Assembly (NCBI GenBank): GCA_016858145.1
Contig: JAEHOE010000001.1
Coordinates: forward strand, 2,356,001-2,420,000
Length of the DNA stretch: 64,000 nucleotides
Source of the DNA: Edaphochlamys debaryana
Lineage: Eukaryota > Chlorophyta > Chlorophyceae > Chlamydomonadales
Direction: 5' to 3'
The notes below the pieces were generated by a model. The model made no database searches, had not been told where the DNA came from, and worked only from the letters and a program-made list of their open reading frames with translations. Positions 11,951-23,480 of the stretch are shown here, in pieces. Position numbers and translations under genes: made by a program. Numbering within the stretch: the first letter of the stretch is position 1; the number at the start of each line of letters is the position of its first letter.

Positions 11951-12424
11951 CGTCTGCTTACCGCCTCAAAGGCCAGGCTGCCGCCTTCAATTGTTGTTAC
12001 CGGCATCGCAGCTTCTTCGACTGGACGCAGCTCGAGCAAAGCTGGCGGGCCGCGTTTCGGGCGCGCTGGAAGCTGTGCCGGGTGCACGCGGCTCTGCCCA
12101 CGAGGGGGTCTGGACTAGGGTCGGGCTGTATCAAGATGATATTTCTGATTAGCAGCTGCTTGGTCTGGTTGAGGGGCGAGGGCGAGGGCGAGGGCACATG
12201 CAAGTGCATGCAGCAGCAGCGCTGTCCCCGCGAACCAAGCTCGATTCCACGCTGCTGAACCGCACAGGTTGAGCTTATTTAGGTGATACGCGTGATACAT
12301 TTTACCTGCTTACGTCTGTCAAGCTTCTTGTTCTGGAAGAAACACGCGGCTGCGGCCGCTGTATCAACTGCTGGCTGACCAATAGGAGTGCAGCGAACAG
12401 GAGCGCTTGAGCGCAGCGGCTAAC
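11951..12424. promoter_or_regulatory. divergent intergenic region (474 bp)
   Basis: Lies between the starts of the minus-strand acidic protein and the plus-strand DBH-like gene and must hold both promoters if both start codons are right. It includes AT-richer patches at 12270-12330. No core promoter element is recognised. Confidence 0.35.
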
Positions 12425-15400
12425 ATGGCCCGGCCTGGTACGCTGACCAGCGAGCGATTCCTGTCACTGATTGTGCTTGCGCTGGGCGTCTTTGCCCCCG
12501 CGGCGCGAGCCGCGAGCTGTTACAAGTATGTCTCTCAGAAGAACTACCCTGCCTGCATACAACTTGAGCCGGGGCTCGTGCTGCATTGGCGCACCACGAA
12601 CGCGGACGACGATGCCAACACGCCGCTCATCGAGTTCGTGGGTGAGGAAAAGTTCCTCTTCGGTGGAAAGGGGAAAGCAGGGACGCTGAGCTGCTGTCGG
12701 GCTTGGGGGGGAGCTGCCTAGGGGAGCCCCTTGGCAGCTCCCTCCAACCCCCTGCCCCCCCCCCACCTGTCTCACGTGCCCGACTTGCTTGGCGCACCCA
12801 CAGCTGATGCCGATGGCTACCTAAACTGGCTTGCGATCGGCGTCTCGGAGGCGGGCTTCAAGGGTGTCGACTACAATGTGGCGATTCAGAGTGGCGCAAC
12901 CTGGATTATGGGGTACGTGCGGGGCCCGGAAGAGCGCGACACCCACCCGCCGACCCGCCGACCCACCCGGGGTGGGTGAATGGCGATCGGCTGGGCGAGC
13001 ATCGCCTCATCTTTCCTGTCTCTCCCTTGCAGTGACTTCTTCACGTTAGACGGGGTCACGCTGATTGACGACCAGGACCAGGACGCTGCCCTGGTGCGCT
13101 GGGGCCTGGGCACGGGGGTTGGGTCACTGGCGGCTCAAACGCAGGCCTCCCCGTTTTGAGCTGTCTTTCGCTTTTAGTCATCAACCTAGTTGGCTAAGAG
13201 CCACTTCTGCCTGGTCCGCCAGATCCCAAGAGGCGCCACCCTTGTGGCCTTACAACCCACATCCCCCACACCCTCACCAACTCAACCCACTGCCTCCGGC
13301 CGGGGACTCGCATCAGCCCTCATCTTGCCCTCCCTCCGCTCCGTCCCATGCTCCTCACCCTACTGCCTCACGCTACCGCCCCAGGTGACGCAACCAAACT
13401 TCGACAACGACAACCACACTCTGGCGGTGTGGACTCGGCCCATGGACTCGTGTGACCTGGAGGATGTGGCCATCTTTGCCAACAGCGAGCGGTCCATCGT
13501 GTGGACCTATGGGTGGGGCGGCAGACGGGGGGGTGGGGGGGGGGGGTCTGGGGGTGCTTGGTAGGGCGCGGGTGGGGGCGGCTGGGGCGCGGGAGCGGAG
13601 GCGGACGGGGCAGGCGTGCGGGAGGGCGCTTGGTGGTACGCCATGTTGTAAGTGTCACAGAGTGGTGCGGATGATGTGGGCCTCAGCATGCGGGAGGCCT
13701 GGCAATGGCGACGGGCCTATGCCGCAGACGGCTGAACCCGGCCCTCGCACCATGCCCCCTGCCTGTGCACATGCAGCTACAACACCGACTGGTCCAACGA
13801 TAAGCTCGTGTTCGGCACCTTTAAGAAGGGCATCGTGACGGGGGTGAAGCTCTTCAACACCGCCACGCCCATCCCCGGCAGCCCGCAGGTGCTTTCGGGG
13901 GGGGCCTTGGGCGGAGAGGCTGCTCGCGGGTGCCCCCACAACTTGCCCCCCTCCCGTGCACCACCACACTAAGGGCAGTCTCTGACACGTGTAGAAGTTG
14001 AGGGTCCCATCGACACCAACCTCTCGACTGAACGCCCCGACTGACGCGTGCGACCCTCACTCTGTTGTCTCTCCCCGCAGACCCAGATCAACCTCACCAT
14101 GCCCGCCTACCCGGTGCCCACCTCCAACTTCAGCGTCACCTGCGTCAACCTGCCGCTGCCCGCGGACGCCCCCTACCACGTCATCTCCTACCAGGTGCGG
14201 GGCCTGGGCCGGGCGGGGCCCAGGGGTACTTCCTAGAGGCGGTGGGCTTTCCACGCGTACCGGGCAGGGCCATAAGCGTGCCGTGCCAAGGGGGCGCGGA
14301 TGAGACAGCGGCGGCCGGGCAGATAGCCAGTGTCGTGGGCCCCCTGTGTCGACGAGATAGCCAGCCAGTTTGCGATCCGCATCCGGTTCCCACCTCGCTC
14401 CCCTTCCTCTCCCCAATGCCGGCCAGGGCTTCAACACCACCAACAATGTGCACCACATCGCGGGCTACGTGTGCGGCGCGGGCGTGGTGCCCATGTTCGG
14501 CGGCATCGGCCAGCCCTACCCCTGCGCCGGCATCCAGCCCACCCTGCCCAACCTCCTGCCCCCGGGCTGCGAGACCCTCAACTGTGCGTGTGCATAAGCC
14601 GGGCTCTGTTGTGCTGCTGCGGAAAACTGGTATCCTCGGATGTCAGAACCAGTGCGGACGTCGCACAACAGGCTCATGCAGCGAGGGGCAGCTGTTGGGG
14701 GGCTTTGGTGCTGTGGGTGAAGGGCTCAAAGAAGGCACCAGCACAATACGGTATGCTGCGCCAGTGTATAAGTCCCAGGGCCGCGGCCGGGAGCGACTTG
14801 GGCATGACGATGTAGTCTAGGTCTCTAGACCAGGCCGTCGCTGCACGCAGCCGCCCTCACCGGCATCTGCCCCCCACTGTCCGGGCCGTGCAGATGTTTG
14901 GTCGCCCGGGGCCGGCCGCTTCACCGCCCCCGCGGAGGCGGGCTTCGCCATCGGCGCGGGCTCTGCGGCCTACATGGTGCTGCAGGTGCACTACTGGAAC
15001 CTGCAGGGGGCGGTGGGCAAGGTGAGGCGCTGGCAGGGGGGCAGGAGGGGCGGGCACGCATGTGGGTAGAGGGAGGTTGCCAACAGGGGCGCGGCGGATT
15101 GGGGGCTGGAGCATACCTTGACGTTTTACTGCCGGTGTGGCGATAGGCACGTGGGCTGCGCGTCCGCACGTCTTGTGTTCACAGCCCTAGGGCTATGGTT
15201 GGCGCGGTCCACGAGCCCTGCACCGCGGCCCTCTGTCGCACGCGCTCACCTGCACGCCCTTACGCCCCCTCCGCCCCGGCAGACTGATTCTTCCGGCCTC
15301 ACGCTCACCTACACGCCCACGCTGCGGAACAACACGCTCGGGGTGCTTACCGTGGGCTCCAACGACATCAAGGTCCCCACCAACACGGACCTCTACTCGC

Positions 15401-17764
15401 CGCGCCCCAACTTCTGCCCCGGCTCCTGCACCGGCCGCCGCGTGCTGCAGCCCGTGACGCTGGTGTCCAACTTCTACATGATGAACAGCCTGGTGGGGGC
15501 GGGGTGGGGGCAGGGCGGGGGCACGGAAGAGGGGAGAGGGTGGGGGCAGGGTGGGGGCAGGGGAGAGGGGGGAGGTGGAGGAGGGAGGAGGCAGGGAAGA
15601 GGGGAGAGGGGGAGGGGGCCAAGGCAGGAGGACGGGGGCGGGGTAGAGGGGCGGCGGAGGCGCTGGGGAGGGCCGAAGCAGGAGGAACGGGGTCGGTGGT
15701 GTGCCAGGGAGGGAGGGTGCGGGTTGCAAGGACCTAGCCCAAACACGCCTGCTGGACCCCTGCACCCCCCTCCTCTCCCCCAAGGGCGCCTCCATCCTGG
15801 TGCGCCACATCCGCGATGGCAAGGCCATGCAGCCCCTGGGCCGCATTAACTACTACGACTTCACCCGGCCGGTGGGGGGGCGGGCGGCGATGGGTGGCGG
15901 GGTTCCCGGCCAGAGTTTGCACAGCCAGTAGGGGCACCTGCACCGGTGTTCGAGAATCCGACCCTCCTCAACCGCATGACATGAGCTGCCCCTTCGCGCT
16001 CCCCCGCCCTTACGCCCTCTCCCTCTAAACTCCTTTTGCTTGATCCGCGTGTGCGCCCCGCAGAGCTTCCAGGGCGTGTTCCCCGACTCGAAGCAGCTGC
16101 GCGCCAACGACTCTCTCATCTCGGTGTGCTCCTACTCCTCCAACAACATCACAAAGACCCCCACCGGCGGCAACGTTTTCACCTACGGACTGGCCCCCTG
16201 GCAGGAGGTGCGCGGGGCACACAGCTCTGGGCAAAAGGGGACGGGTGCACACGCTTCGTACCCCACCGCGCTGCTCTCGTGCCATGCACGCGGTCGCCGA
16301 GGCCTTGGCGCTCGGCCGCCGCCAGCCCGCGCACTCCCCGTCCTCCTCCTGGGACAGCGAGCCCCACGCCAGCCGCTGCTCCCTCGCCTCCTGGCTGAAC
16401 ATCTTGCCGTACAGGCCTGCGTAGCAGGCCTGGCACAGGCGGCGGTGGTACAGCTCATCCCTGCCGTACTCCCACTGCTGCGGCAGGCCCGTCTTCTTGA
16501 GCTTTCTTCTTGAGCAGTGCTGCTCCGCCGGCTTGGGGCTGGCCTCGGCCTCAGAAAGCACGGCCTGCCGGGCCACCCGCCTCGCGCGCTTGCCCTCGGG
16601 TGTCCAGTCTCGCCGCTGCGTGTCGGGTTGGAATGGCTGCGGCTGCGCGCGCTGGCGCTTGGGGTTGGCGCGGGTGCTGGGGGTGCGCCCTTGGGCGCGC
16701 GGCGAGTGAAAAGCAAGTATTCGGTCGCTCACCCCACCTTCCGACCCGCCCCCACCACCCAGATGTGCTTCAACTTCGTCACCTTCTACCCCGTCTCCGC
16801 CATGCCCGGCCTGGACTACTGCGTGTCGGACTTCAAGAACCTGACCACCTGCGCCACGCGCACGCAGCTGGCGGCGCAGGCGGCCGCCAACGCCACGGAC
16901 GCCATGATGGTACAGGTGTGTTCATACTGTGGGGGCGGGCAGGGCTGGGAGGAGGAAAGGTGGGAGGGATTGTGAGGGCACGGGAAGCAGGGCCTGGTTG
17001 ATGGGTATGTGCGGTGGCTTGAGGGTGAGGAGCCAGAAGCCTGGGACGAGTCAGCTTGCCTGGTGCCTGAGTCACGCCCGCCCACTGCCTCCCGGCCCTT
17101 CCCACACACGCGCAAACAGAACGGCACCAAGCTGGCCGTGGGTTCGGTCAACGTGAGTTACTACCGGTCTGACAAGTGCCAGCTGTACGACCAGTCCTCC
17201 ATGGCGCCCGTGCGCAAGCCCAACACGGGCGCGGCTGTGGCGTCCATTGTGCTGGTGAGGGGGGGAAATACTTGGGCTTCAAGGCGGCAGGCAGTCTTTT
17301 CAGAGTTGGTCGAGGGCCTTGTGGAGTGAAGCGGGCGTTCTCCACTGCTCCCCACCTCGCGCCCACCGCTGCCCGCGCTTGCCTCCGCTTTCCCGCGCAG
17401 GTACCGACGGTCCTCCTAACCATCGGGTACATCATCTACAGCAAGTACAGGTGCATGAGGGCAGGCGCACACTATAACATCAGTTAGCAGGGCAGGAGCT
17501 AGGCACGAAGCACCAGCTAGGGGTCAAGTGGCACGCCACCGGACGCCGTAAAACCTTGATACGGCAAAGCGGCGCAGGCCCCGGTCCTCTCCCTTCCCGG
17601 CCTGATAGCTTGGTACGTCACATCCGAACACCCTACACCCCCGGTCCCCTCCCACCCTCACACCCCTCCCGGCCCACAGCAAGCAGGAGGAGCTGGAGGC
17701 CCTGCTCAAGGAGGCGCGCGAGCGGGGCCTCGACCCAGAGGACGTCCTGCTGGCGCGGTCCTAG
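12425..17764 (+). CDS. DOMON/dopamine-beta-hydroxylase-like (copper type II monooxygenase family) membrane protein
   Basis: Fifteen exons: 12425-12641, 12804-12912, 13033-13093, 13385-13512, 13777-13888, 14081-14194, 14427-14583, 14894-15021, 15283-15492, 15785-15871, 16064-16207, 16763-16915, 17120-17254, 17401-17450, 17680-17764; 629 residues. An N-terminal signal peptide (FLSLIVLALGVFAPAARA) is followed by a DOMON domain, then the two copper monooxygenase domains: NNVHHIAGYVC (first-site HH), LQVHYWN (its third His), RHIRDGKAM, and MCFNFVTFYP (Met of the second site). A C-terminal helix spans the exon 13/14 junction, followed by a short acidic/basic cytosolic tail: a type I membrane or secretory protein. 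The HxH pair of the second copper site is absent (MMN at that place), so hydroxylase activity is doubtful. Intron 11 (16208-16762) contains an antisense coding-like stretch. Confidence 0.88.
15493..15700. repeat. G-rich purine minisatellite in an intron
   Basis: Intron 9 of the DBH-like gene begins with about 200 bases made almost wholly of GGGG, GGGCAGG and GAGAGGGG blocks. Many runs of four or more G on the coding strand give high G-quadruplex potential in the nascent RNA. Confidence 0.75.
16240..16729 (-). other. antisense coding-like stretch inside a DBH-like intron
   Basis: The minus strand is open across almost the whole intron and encodes a basic N-terminal part followed by a segment that looks like real protein: KKTGLPQQWEYGRDELYHRR, then LCQACYAGLYGKMFSQ. 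The CxxC suggests half of a small zinc site. There is no ATG at the beginning of the frame, so if real it is an exon of a nested gene or a captured gene fragment. I do not recognise the family. Confidence 0.3.
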
Positions 17765-19067
17765 GGCCGCCACCGGGGATGGGGCAGCGAGGGAAGTGCA
17801 GGCTGCAGGGAGCGGCCCGGCCGCTGCAGGGAGCGCGGACCGCTGGCTGTGGCAGCCAAAGCGCCCGCCCGGCCACGGCGCGCTGTGTGCAAGCGCATGG
17901 CATGCGGGCATGGCCGGGTCGCAGGCCTGGATGCAGGGGCGGATCGCGCTGTGGGCACCTCTGAGAGGAGGGAGCAGGCTAGTGCAGTTCCTGGGGGGTG
18001 GGGCCAGCGGCGGGGAGGTCCGCTGCTGGGGTGGAGGGAGCGCGGAGGGCCAGCGGTTGTGGACGGACTGCGGTCGGACGGTGGGGCCGTATCGGGCCGG
18101 GGTTCTGGTGAAGGGGGGGCGGAGAAGACTGCTCGCAGTGGTGCTGTGAGCAAAGGCGAAAGGCGTGCGACGGTGCGGGGCACCTCTGTGGGAGCGTGAG
18201 CGCGGGGTGCTGGGGTGGTGTGGGGGCTCGAGCCTGAAGCACTGAGTGCGTCGTGAGCATAATGTGTCACTTTGGTGAATTTGGGGGGGGCGGGGTTACT
18301 CGTGCGCGGCGTCCCGATGTGACCAGCACTGTGCGATGGCAAGGGGTGCAGCTGAGGATGAGAAGAGCACGTGCTGCAGTCGATGGAACTGTGAAACCGG
18401 AAGAGATTAGCAGACCGCAGACCGTGTCCCTTACATCCAGGCCGCACCAGCATACCCTGTCCCCTTCCAATTAACTCAATGCTGCACTCAAACGCCCCTC
18501 AGCTCTGCCAAGAAAGCCAACCCGATGCTCCTGCGTACTTTCTACTGCCCCCACCCGACGTCCCCCGGCTACTGCGATGCGGTGCGAGCTCGGGGCCCCA
18601 CTGTAAGAAATAGCACCCCCAGTGTTAGTCGGCCCCTACTAGCCCTGGCCCCCATCACCAGCATGGGGCCAAGTCCAGCTCAGGCAGCTCTGCTCTTCCC
18701 AGCACATGTCCTCCAACCGTGAGCTTGTCGCCCGGCAGTCAATCCTGCGCACCAACCAAGCACTGATCCGCTTCGTTTAACCCCCCCCCCCTCCCAGACC
18801 ACGTCCGCTGGTGCCGACGGTGAAACAGGCTGCATGGTGCCAGGGGCTCATTGGCCTTGTCCCAAGCCTCCGCACCGCCAGCGGAGGTCCGCTCCGAAAC
18901 ACCGCTATTGCCATGCCATCCCACTTCAAGGCTGCCTCTGGTGCACTTACGGGTCCCTTCGCTGCATCACATACCGTGCTCAACTCATACCACCCGCCTC
19001 CCTCCGCCCGCCTCCCTCTGCCCGCCTCCCTCCGCCCGCCTCCCTCCGCCCGCCTCCCTCCGCCCGC
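17765..19067. other. intergenic between convergent genes
   Basis: 3' flanks of the DBH-like gene and the minus-strand TPR gene. It holds a G-rich stretch (17940-18240), TGTAA motifs on each strand far from either stop codon (18602 on plus, about 18430 on minus), and a minisatellite at its right end. No gene is supported. Confidence 0.45.
18992..19066. repeat. 14-bp tandem repeat (gcctccctccgccc)
   Basis: About five near-perfect copies end within a few bases of the stop codon of the TPR gene, so they would be transcribed as its 3' UTR. Confidence 0.85.
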
Positions 19068-21290
19068 TCAGTCCAGCTTGGGGAAGAGGTACTCCAGGCC
19101 CAGGTAGAAGAGCGCGATGAACAGCCCCGTGCCCGCCAGCAGCAGCAGCGCCACGCGCTTGGCGATGGCTGGGGGGGCGGGACCGGGAAGCGGCGTGAGC
19201 CACACGCGGTGTGCGGGGGGAAGGTGTGCTGGTCAGGTCAACGACGCGACGTAGTGCACACGCTCCCCTCAGCCCCCGGCGTTGCACTCCTGCCCATCAG
19301 GGTCAGTGCTGCACCTGTTGAACGCGCAGGCGCTGCCCCTTGGCCTCGCCCCCCCCCCCCCCCGCCTCGTCTGGGGCCACACCAAGCCGGTCGACCGCCC
19401 CCCTCCCGTGCCCTCACCCGCGACGGACGTGTCCACCTCCGCCTGGTCCCCCGAGGATGACCCCATGAAGGAATCCAGATCCTGCTGCATGCCCGCCATG
19501 CTGGAGGGGGCGCGGCTTCGAGCTGGGGCGCCGTACGGCTTGTCGGTTGGTGGGCGGTTGGCCATGGCGATGGTGATCTGCTGCGCGAAACGACGCAGCT
19601 GGATCTCGATCTGCAGAACGGTAGGGGACAGTAGCGAGGCGTGAGAGGATAGAAGGCGCATGATGTTGAGCTATCCTTTCCCGCCACCCTTGAGGACGCC
19701 TGGTAGGCAACCCGTGCGCGGCACCTGATGGCTTCCCTCCGCTCTTCTAGTTGACCTCAGCTCTGTGGGGTATAATCCAGACGCCCTTATCTTCGCCCTC
19801 GAGCTGCCCTCCTCCCAGCGGCCCAATCCCCGGTAGGCGGCCAGTGCTCGGCACCTGACGGTTTCCATCCTCTTCAATAGCTGGCCGCAGCTCTGGCCAG
19901 GCCGTGCTGGGCATTGAAACATCCTCGTCTCCTGCCCTCATAGGTGCTTGGCAGGCAGCAGGTGCGCGGCTCGTGCTCGCTGTCCTCTGCTGGGATGGCC
20001 CAAGGTCGATGGAGCCCCAAAGCCTCACGATGTTCAGATCGTCGCCCTCGAGCAGGCCCTTCCCTTCCCTTACCGTACCGGCCTCCCCTCAGAGAGCACC
20101 CCCCCCGTCGGTGCGTACCTGTGGGGACGTGGCCATGCGTACGTACGTGGGGTCCTGCAGGGCCTGCTCGTACGACAGACCCTGTCGGAGAGCCTCTGCG
20201 GTGCAAGGAGGGTGTGCAGGGAGGCAGGGAACCGCAGTGGGGCGACGGCTCCGAGCCACCAGCAGGTGCCCGCAACGGGCCGTCGAGGGGACCCGCAGCA
20301 CCGGGTCGCCTGCGACATCTCACGTCGGCCAAACGACCCCAGACCTCCAGGCTGCAATGCACTCAAGGGCCGTGAGCCCAACGCCCCCACTCCCTTCTGG
20401 AGTGCACAAGCGTTCCCAGTCCCCCACCCTCCCCGCCGCAGCGCACCCCGCAGGGTCATCTGCGCCAGCTCCACGTCACCGAAGGCCGCGTGCACCGCCG
20501 TCTGCCCGTACAGGGAGGCCACCTTCTGCTGAGGCGTGGGGTCCTGCAGGGATAGGAAAACAGCCCGCGTGCATGTCAAGCCGAAAGCAGGGAGCCGCCG
20601 TGTGCCCGTGGCCGAGGCGCCGTCAACCCTCTGAGCGGGCGCCCAACACTGTGCTCGGCTGGTGTGTGCCGAGGAGTAAGGACACCCCGATCCCACCCCA
20701 CCTCCGCCATGACGTCCTCGTACAGCTTCATGGCCTGCAGCCGGTCGCCCTCCTCGTATTTAGCCTTAGCTTTGACGAGGATGGAGTCGGCCTGCGGGAG
20801 GCGGAGAGACCAGCCTGGGGACAGCAGCCTGGGGACTTGCGACTGGGGAGAGACCAGCCTGGGGACAGCCTGGGGACGTCGTCGTCGTGCACCCCTCGCA
20901 GTTCCGGCAGGAGGGCGACCGCCCCTGACCATCCTAGTGGAGTTGCAGTCCCGACATGCTATTCCCCGCGTCCCCCGAGCGCGTCGAGCGCGACGTCGAG
21001 CGGAGCCATCGCCCATCCACCCGCCGAGCGCGACGGCACACCCCCTTATGCCTAAGGCAACAAGCAACGCGATCTTGAGAGGATTCACCTTTGCGCTTGC
21101 TTGGACGCGCACGGCGAGTGCCCGGCCATTCCGTCCCGGGCGAGCTCCTACACGATAGCAAAGCCCACAATGTCAGGGCCATTTCGTGCTACGTCCAAAA
21201 ACAATCCCGGTGGTACGCACCGGACACGCTGGGCGCAGAGCGACGGCAGGGCCGCGAAGTCGCAAAGGGGCGGGCACGTTGGAGCTGCAT
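19068..21290 (-). CDS. chloroplast TPR-like protein with C-terminal membrane anchor
   Basis: Seven exons: 21290-21221, 21147-21089, 20791-20702, 20543-20447, 20195-20119, 19610-19418, 19168-19068; 228 residues, every junction in phase. It starts with a typical plastid transit peptide (MQLQRARPFATSRPCRRSAP, with VRVQA|SAK as a plausible cleavage site). A helical-repeat (TPR) core follows: ADSILVKAKAKYEEGDRLQA, ASLYGQTAVHAAFGDVELAQ and LRQGLSYEQALQDP. A Ser/Gly-rich linker and one membrane helix (VALLLLAGTGLFIALFYLG) end the protein. Small TPR proteins of this type are conserved in plant and algal plastids; the precise role is not known to me. The gene is divergent from the thylakoid lumen protein gene, 270 bp away. 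Confidence 0.85.
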
Positions 21291-21560
21291 TGTGAAAGAG
21301 CGCAAGTGAATTGTGGTGAAGCAATTGGGGAGCTGCGGGGGTCCGTGGAGGGGCAGTCCGGTGAGGGCAGCATGCGGGCCCCCGGGTCCGCCAAGAGCTA
21401 ACGACGCGCTCCGGCAAGACGATCACCCCCACAGCGCTCGACTTGTGAACTGAGGTGACTTGAAATACGTTGGAGCCGTCGTCGGCTCCGGTCACGGTCC
21501 ACGGCTTGCAGACTACAACATCGCCAACACGGCCAGCCGCTGAGACGGTCGCGAGGACGG
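21291..21560. promoter_or_regulatory. bidirectional promoter region between two plastid-protein genes
   Basis: 270 bp separate the start codons of the TPR gene (-) and the lumen protein gene (+). Both products look plastid-targeted, so shared control is plausible (inference). No specific element is recognised. Confidence 0.5.
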
Positions 21561-23480
21561 ATGCGGTTAGCGCTTGGAGCGTCGGATCACGCGGCGGCGG
21601 GCACGCTACGTGGCCCGAGCCGACAAACCGCGTCGTTGCGCCTGGGCTCACACGCCTGTCCGTGCCCCGCGCTCTACGCCGCGCCCGAGGCTGCAGAGGA
21701 GGCAGTGACATGTAGCAGCAGCGGCAGGACCCTGCCAGAGGCTCTATCGCCAGCCCTCTCCCGCCGCCACGTGCTCAGCGGCGCAGCGGCGGTGGCCCTC
21801 GCCGCCGGCAGCGGCAGCCTTTCCGGCCCTGCTGCCGCCGGCACCGCGCCCGCACCCCCGGCCCCCGCGTCCTTCCTCTCGCCCCTACTCCCGGCACCGA
21901 CCGCCGACTTGCTCGCCCAACTGGAGGGGGCTCAGGCCGTATACTATCCAGGCGTGTCCTGGGCGCGGACCAACCGGGACCGGCAACTTCGCTACCCTGA
22001 GTGGATCGAGGGCGAGTGGCAGGTGACGGCGCGCTTCACCGGCGCCTCGTTCCCGCAGGTGCGAGGTCCTTCCGGGCGCCTCCTCACACGGGGTCCCTGC
22101 AACTCGTTTGCCCAACTGATTAATCACACGGAGCCTTTTGCAACCGACCCAGTCTGCAGCTACCCCATGCAACGCCTTGCTTGCGTCCTCAATACACCAT
22201 CCACAACCCTGAAACCCCGCAACCCCACAACCCCGCAACCCCGCAGGGCCAGCGGCTCATGGGCCGCACCGTGCCGGGCGTGCTGCGCGGCTCCATGGCG
22301 GTGGCGCTGCCGGACGTGGGCGCGGCCATGGACGCGCCGCTGGCCTACCGGGCGCGCTTCGTGCGGGAGCCGGAGGCGCTGGGGGGCGGCGTGGTGGCCG
22401 ACCGGTGCGGCGGGGCTGTGGACGCGGCGAGGTCTGGGCGGCGGAAGCGTTCGCTGCAGGTTCCGGGTGGCAACCTACGTGAACCCTGGGCGACCCTGGT
22501 TCTGGGGGCAAAAATCACAAGACCCTGGCCCTGCCCCTGCTTTGATCTGCTCCCTCCCTGTCCTGCCCCCAGGGTGTTCAACGTGGCTCAGGTCATGGAC
22601 GCCCACTACCGCATGCCAGTCACCCGGCGGGTGGAGTACGCGCCGGAGGACAACCCCACGCGCCTGGTGGGGCCGGGCGGGGACTGGGCTTGGGCATGTT
22701 GGGGCCAGGGGCGGAGCCGGGCGGGGGGCCGGGCTTTGGATCCGGGGTAGTCGGCAGGGGTCCTCACACAGGGCACAGGGGGGGACAATGGTATCGGACC
22801 GAAGTTCCTAACCCGGTCTGCTGTGTCCTCGCCTCCGCGGCTCCGCCGCTGCCGCACAGACGCTTGTGTGGGCGACTCCCCGCCGCGAGACCTCGGTCAT
22901 CAGCGAGGACCTGCGCAAGGCGGAGCTCATCATCAACAACCGCAGCAGCACCACCCTGGGGGGGGGCGACTTCCTGTGCGCCGAGCTGTACAGGCGAGGC
23001 CGCGGGACAGACGGGGAGCAGCGACAGAGGGCCCTGCGTGATCCGCCATCAAGCTGCTGCCCTTGCTGCCCCGGCTGGCACGTTCGACCGCGGCCTGCGA
23101 GGAACTCCCTGCTGTCCTTCCTGCTCATATGCTTTCTGCTGTCCCACCTGCTGCCTGCCCAACCTGCCTCGCTGCCCTGGCCCTGCACCCGCCTGCCCTG
23201 CCCTGCACCCCGCAGGCAGATCACGCAGGCCGCGGCGCAGGGCTCTGTGGGGGACTACGAGGTCATCACTCGCTACACGCTGCAGGGCCCCGGGAGGGAG
23301 GCGGGGGGGCAGGCCGCCGCCGGGGGCGAGGCGGGCGACCAGGGGCCCGGCGCGGCGCGTGCGGTGCGTGCGGTGCAGCGCGTGGCTGCTTTCCTGCAGC
23401 CCCAGGACGCCGCATACTTCGAGGCGGGCAATAAAGCAGTTGCGCTGTACGACTATGTGTACGACATGGTGCGGGTGTGA
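21561..23480 (+). CDS. thylakoid lumen protein with twin-arginine-type signal (DUF6816-like, tentative)
   Basis: Five exons: 21561-22058, 22247-22404, 22573-22666, 22860-22993, 23216-23480; 382 residues. The N-terminus is bipartite: an Ala/Ser/Arg-rich plastid transit region, then SRRHVLSGAAAVALAAGSGS, a twin-arginine plus hydrophobic segment that would direct export to the thylakoid lumen. The mature part has YPEWIEGEWQVTARFTGASF, typical of plant and cyanobacterial lumen proteins with a lipocalin-like barrel, then VSEDLR-type and NNRSSTTLGGGDF segments and a C-terminal YDYVYDMVRV. The fourth intron has a GC donor (gcgagg). The family name is from memory and only tentative; the localisation argument is stronger. 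A TGTAA lies about 265 bases after the stop, inside a downstream transposon. Confidence 0.83.

Noticed and set aside
17761..18453. 230-codon minus-strand frame downstream of the DBH-like gene
   Set aside because: Pro/Ser/Arg low complexity antisense to a G-rich 3' flank; no motif.
21400..21711. Minus-strand frame upstream of the lumen gene as a first exon of the TPR gene
   Set aside because: A better N-terminus was found at 21290 with an ATG, a transit-peptide composition and matching splice phases; the longer frame cannot be joined in phase.
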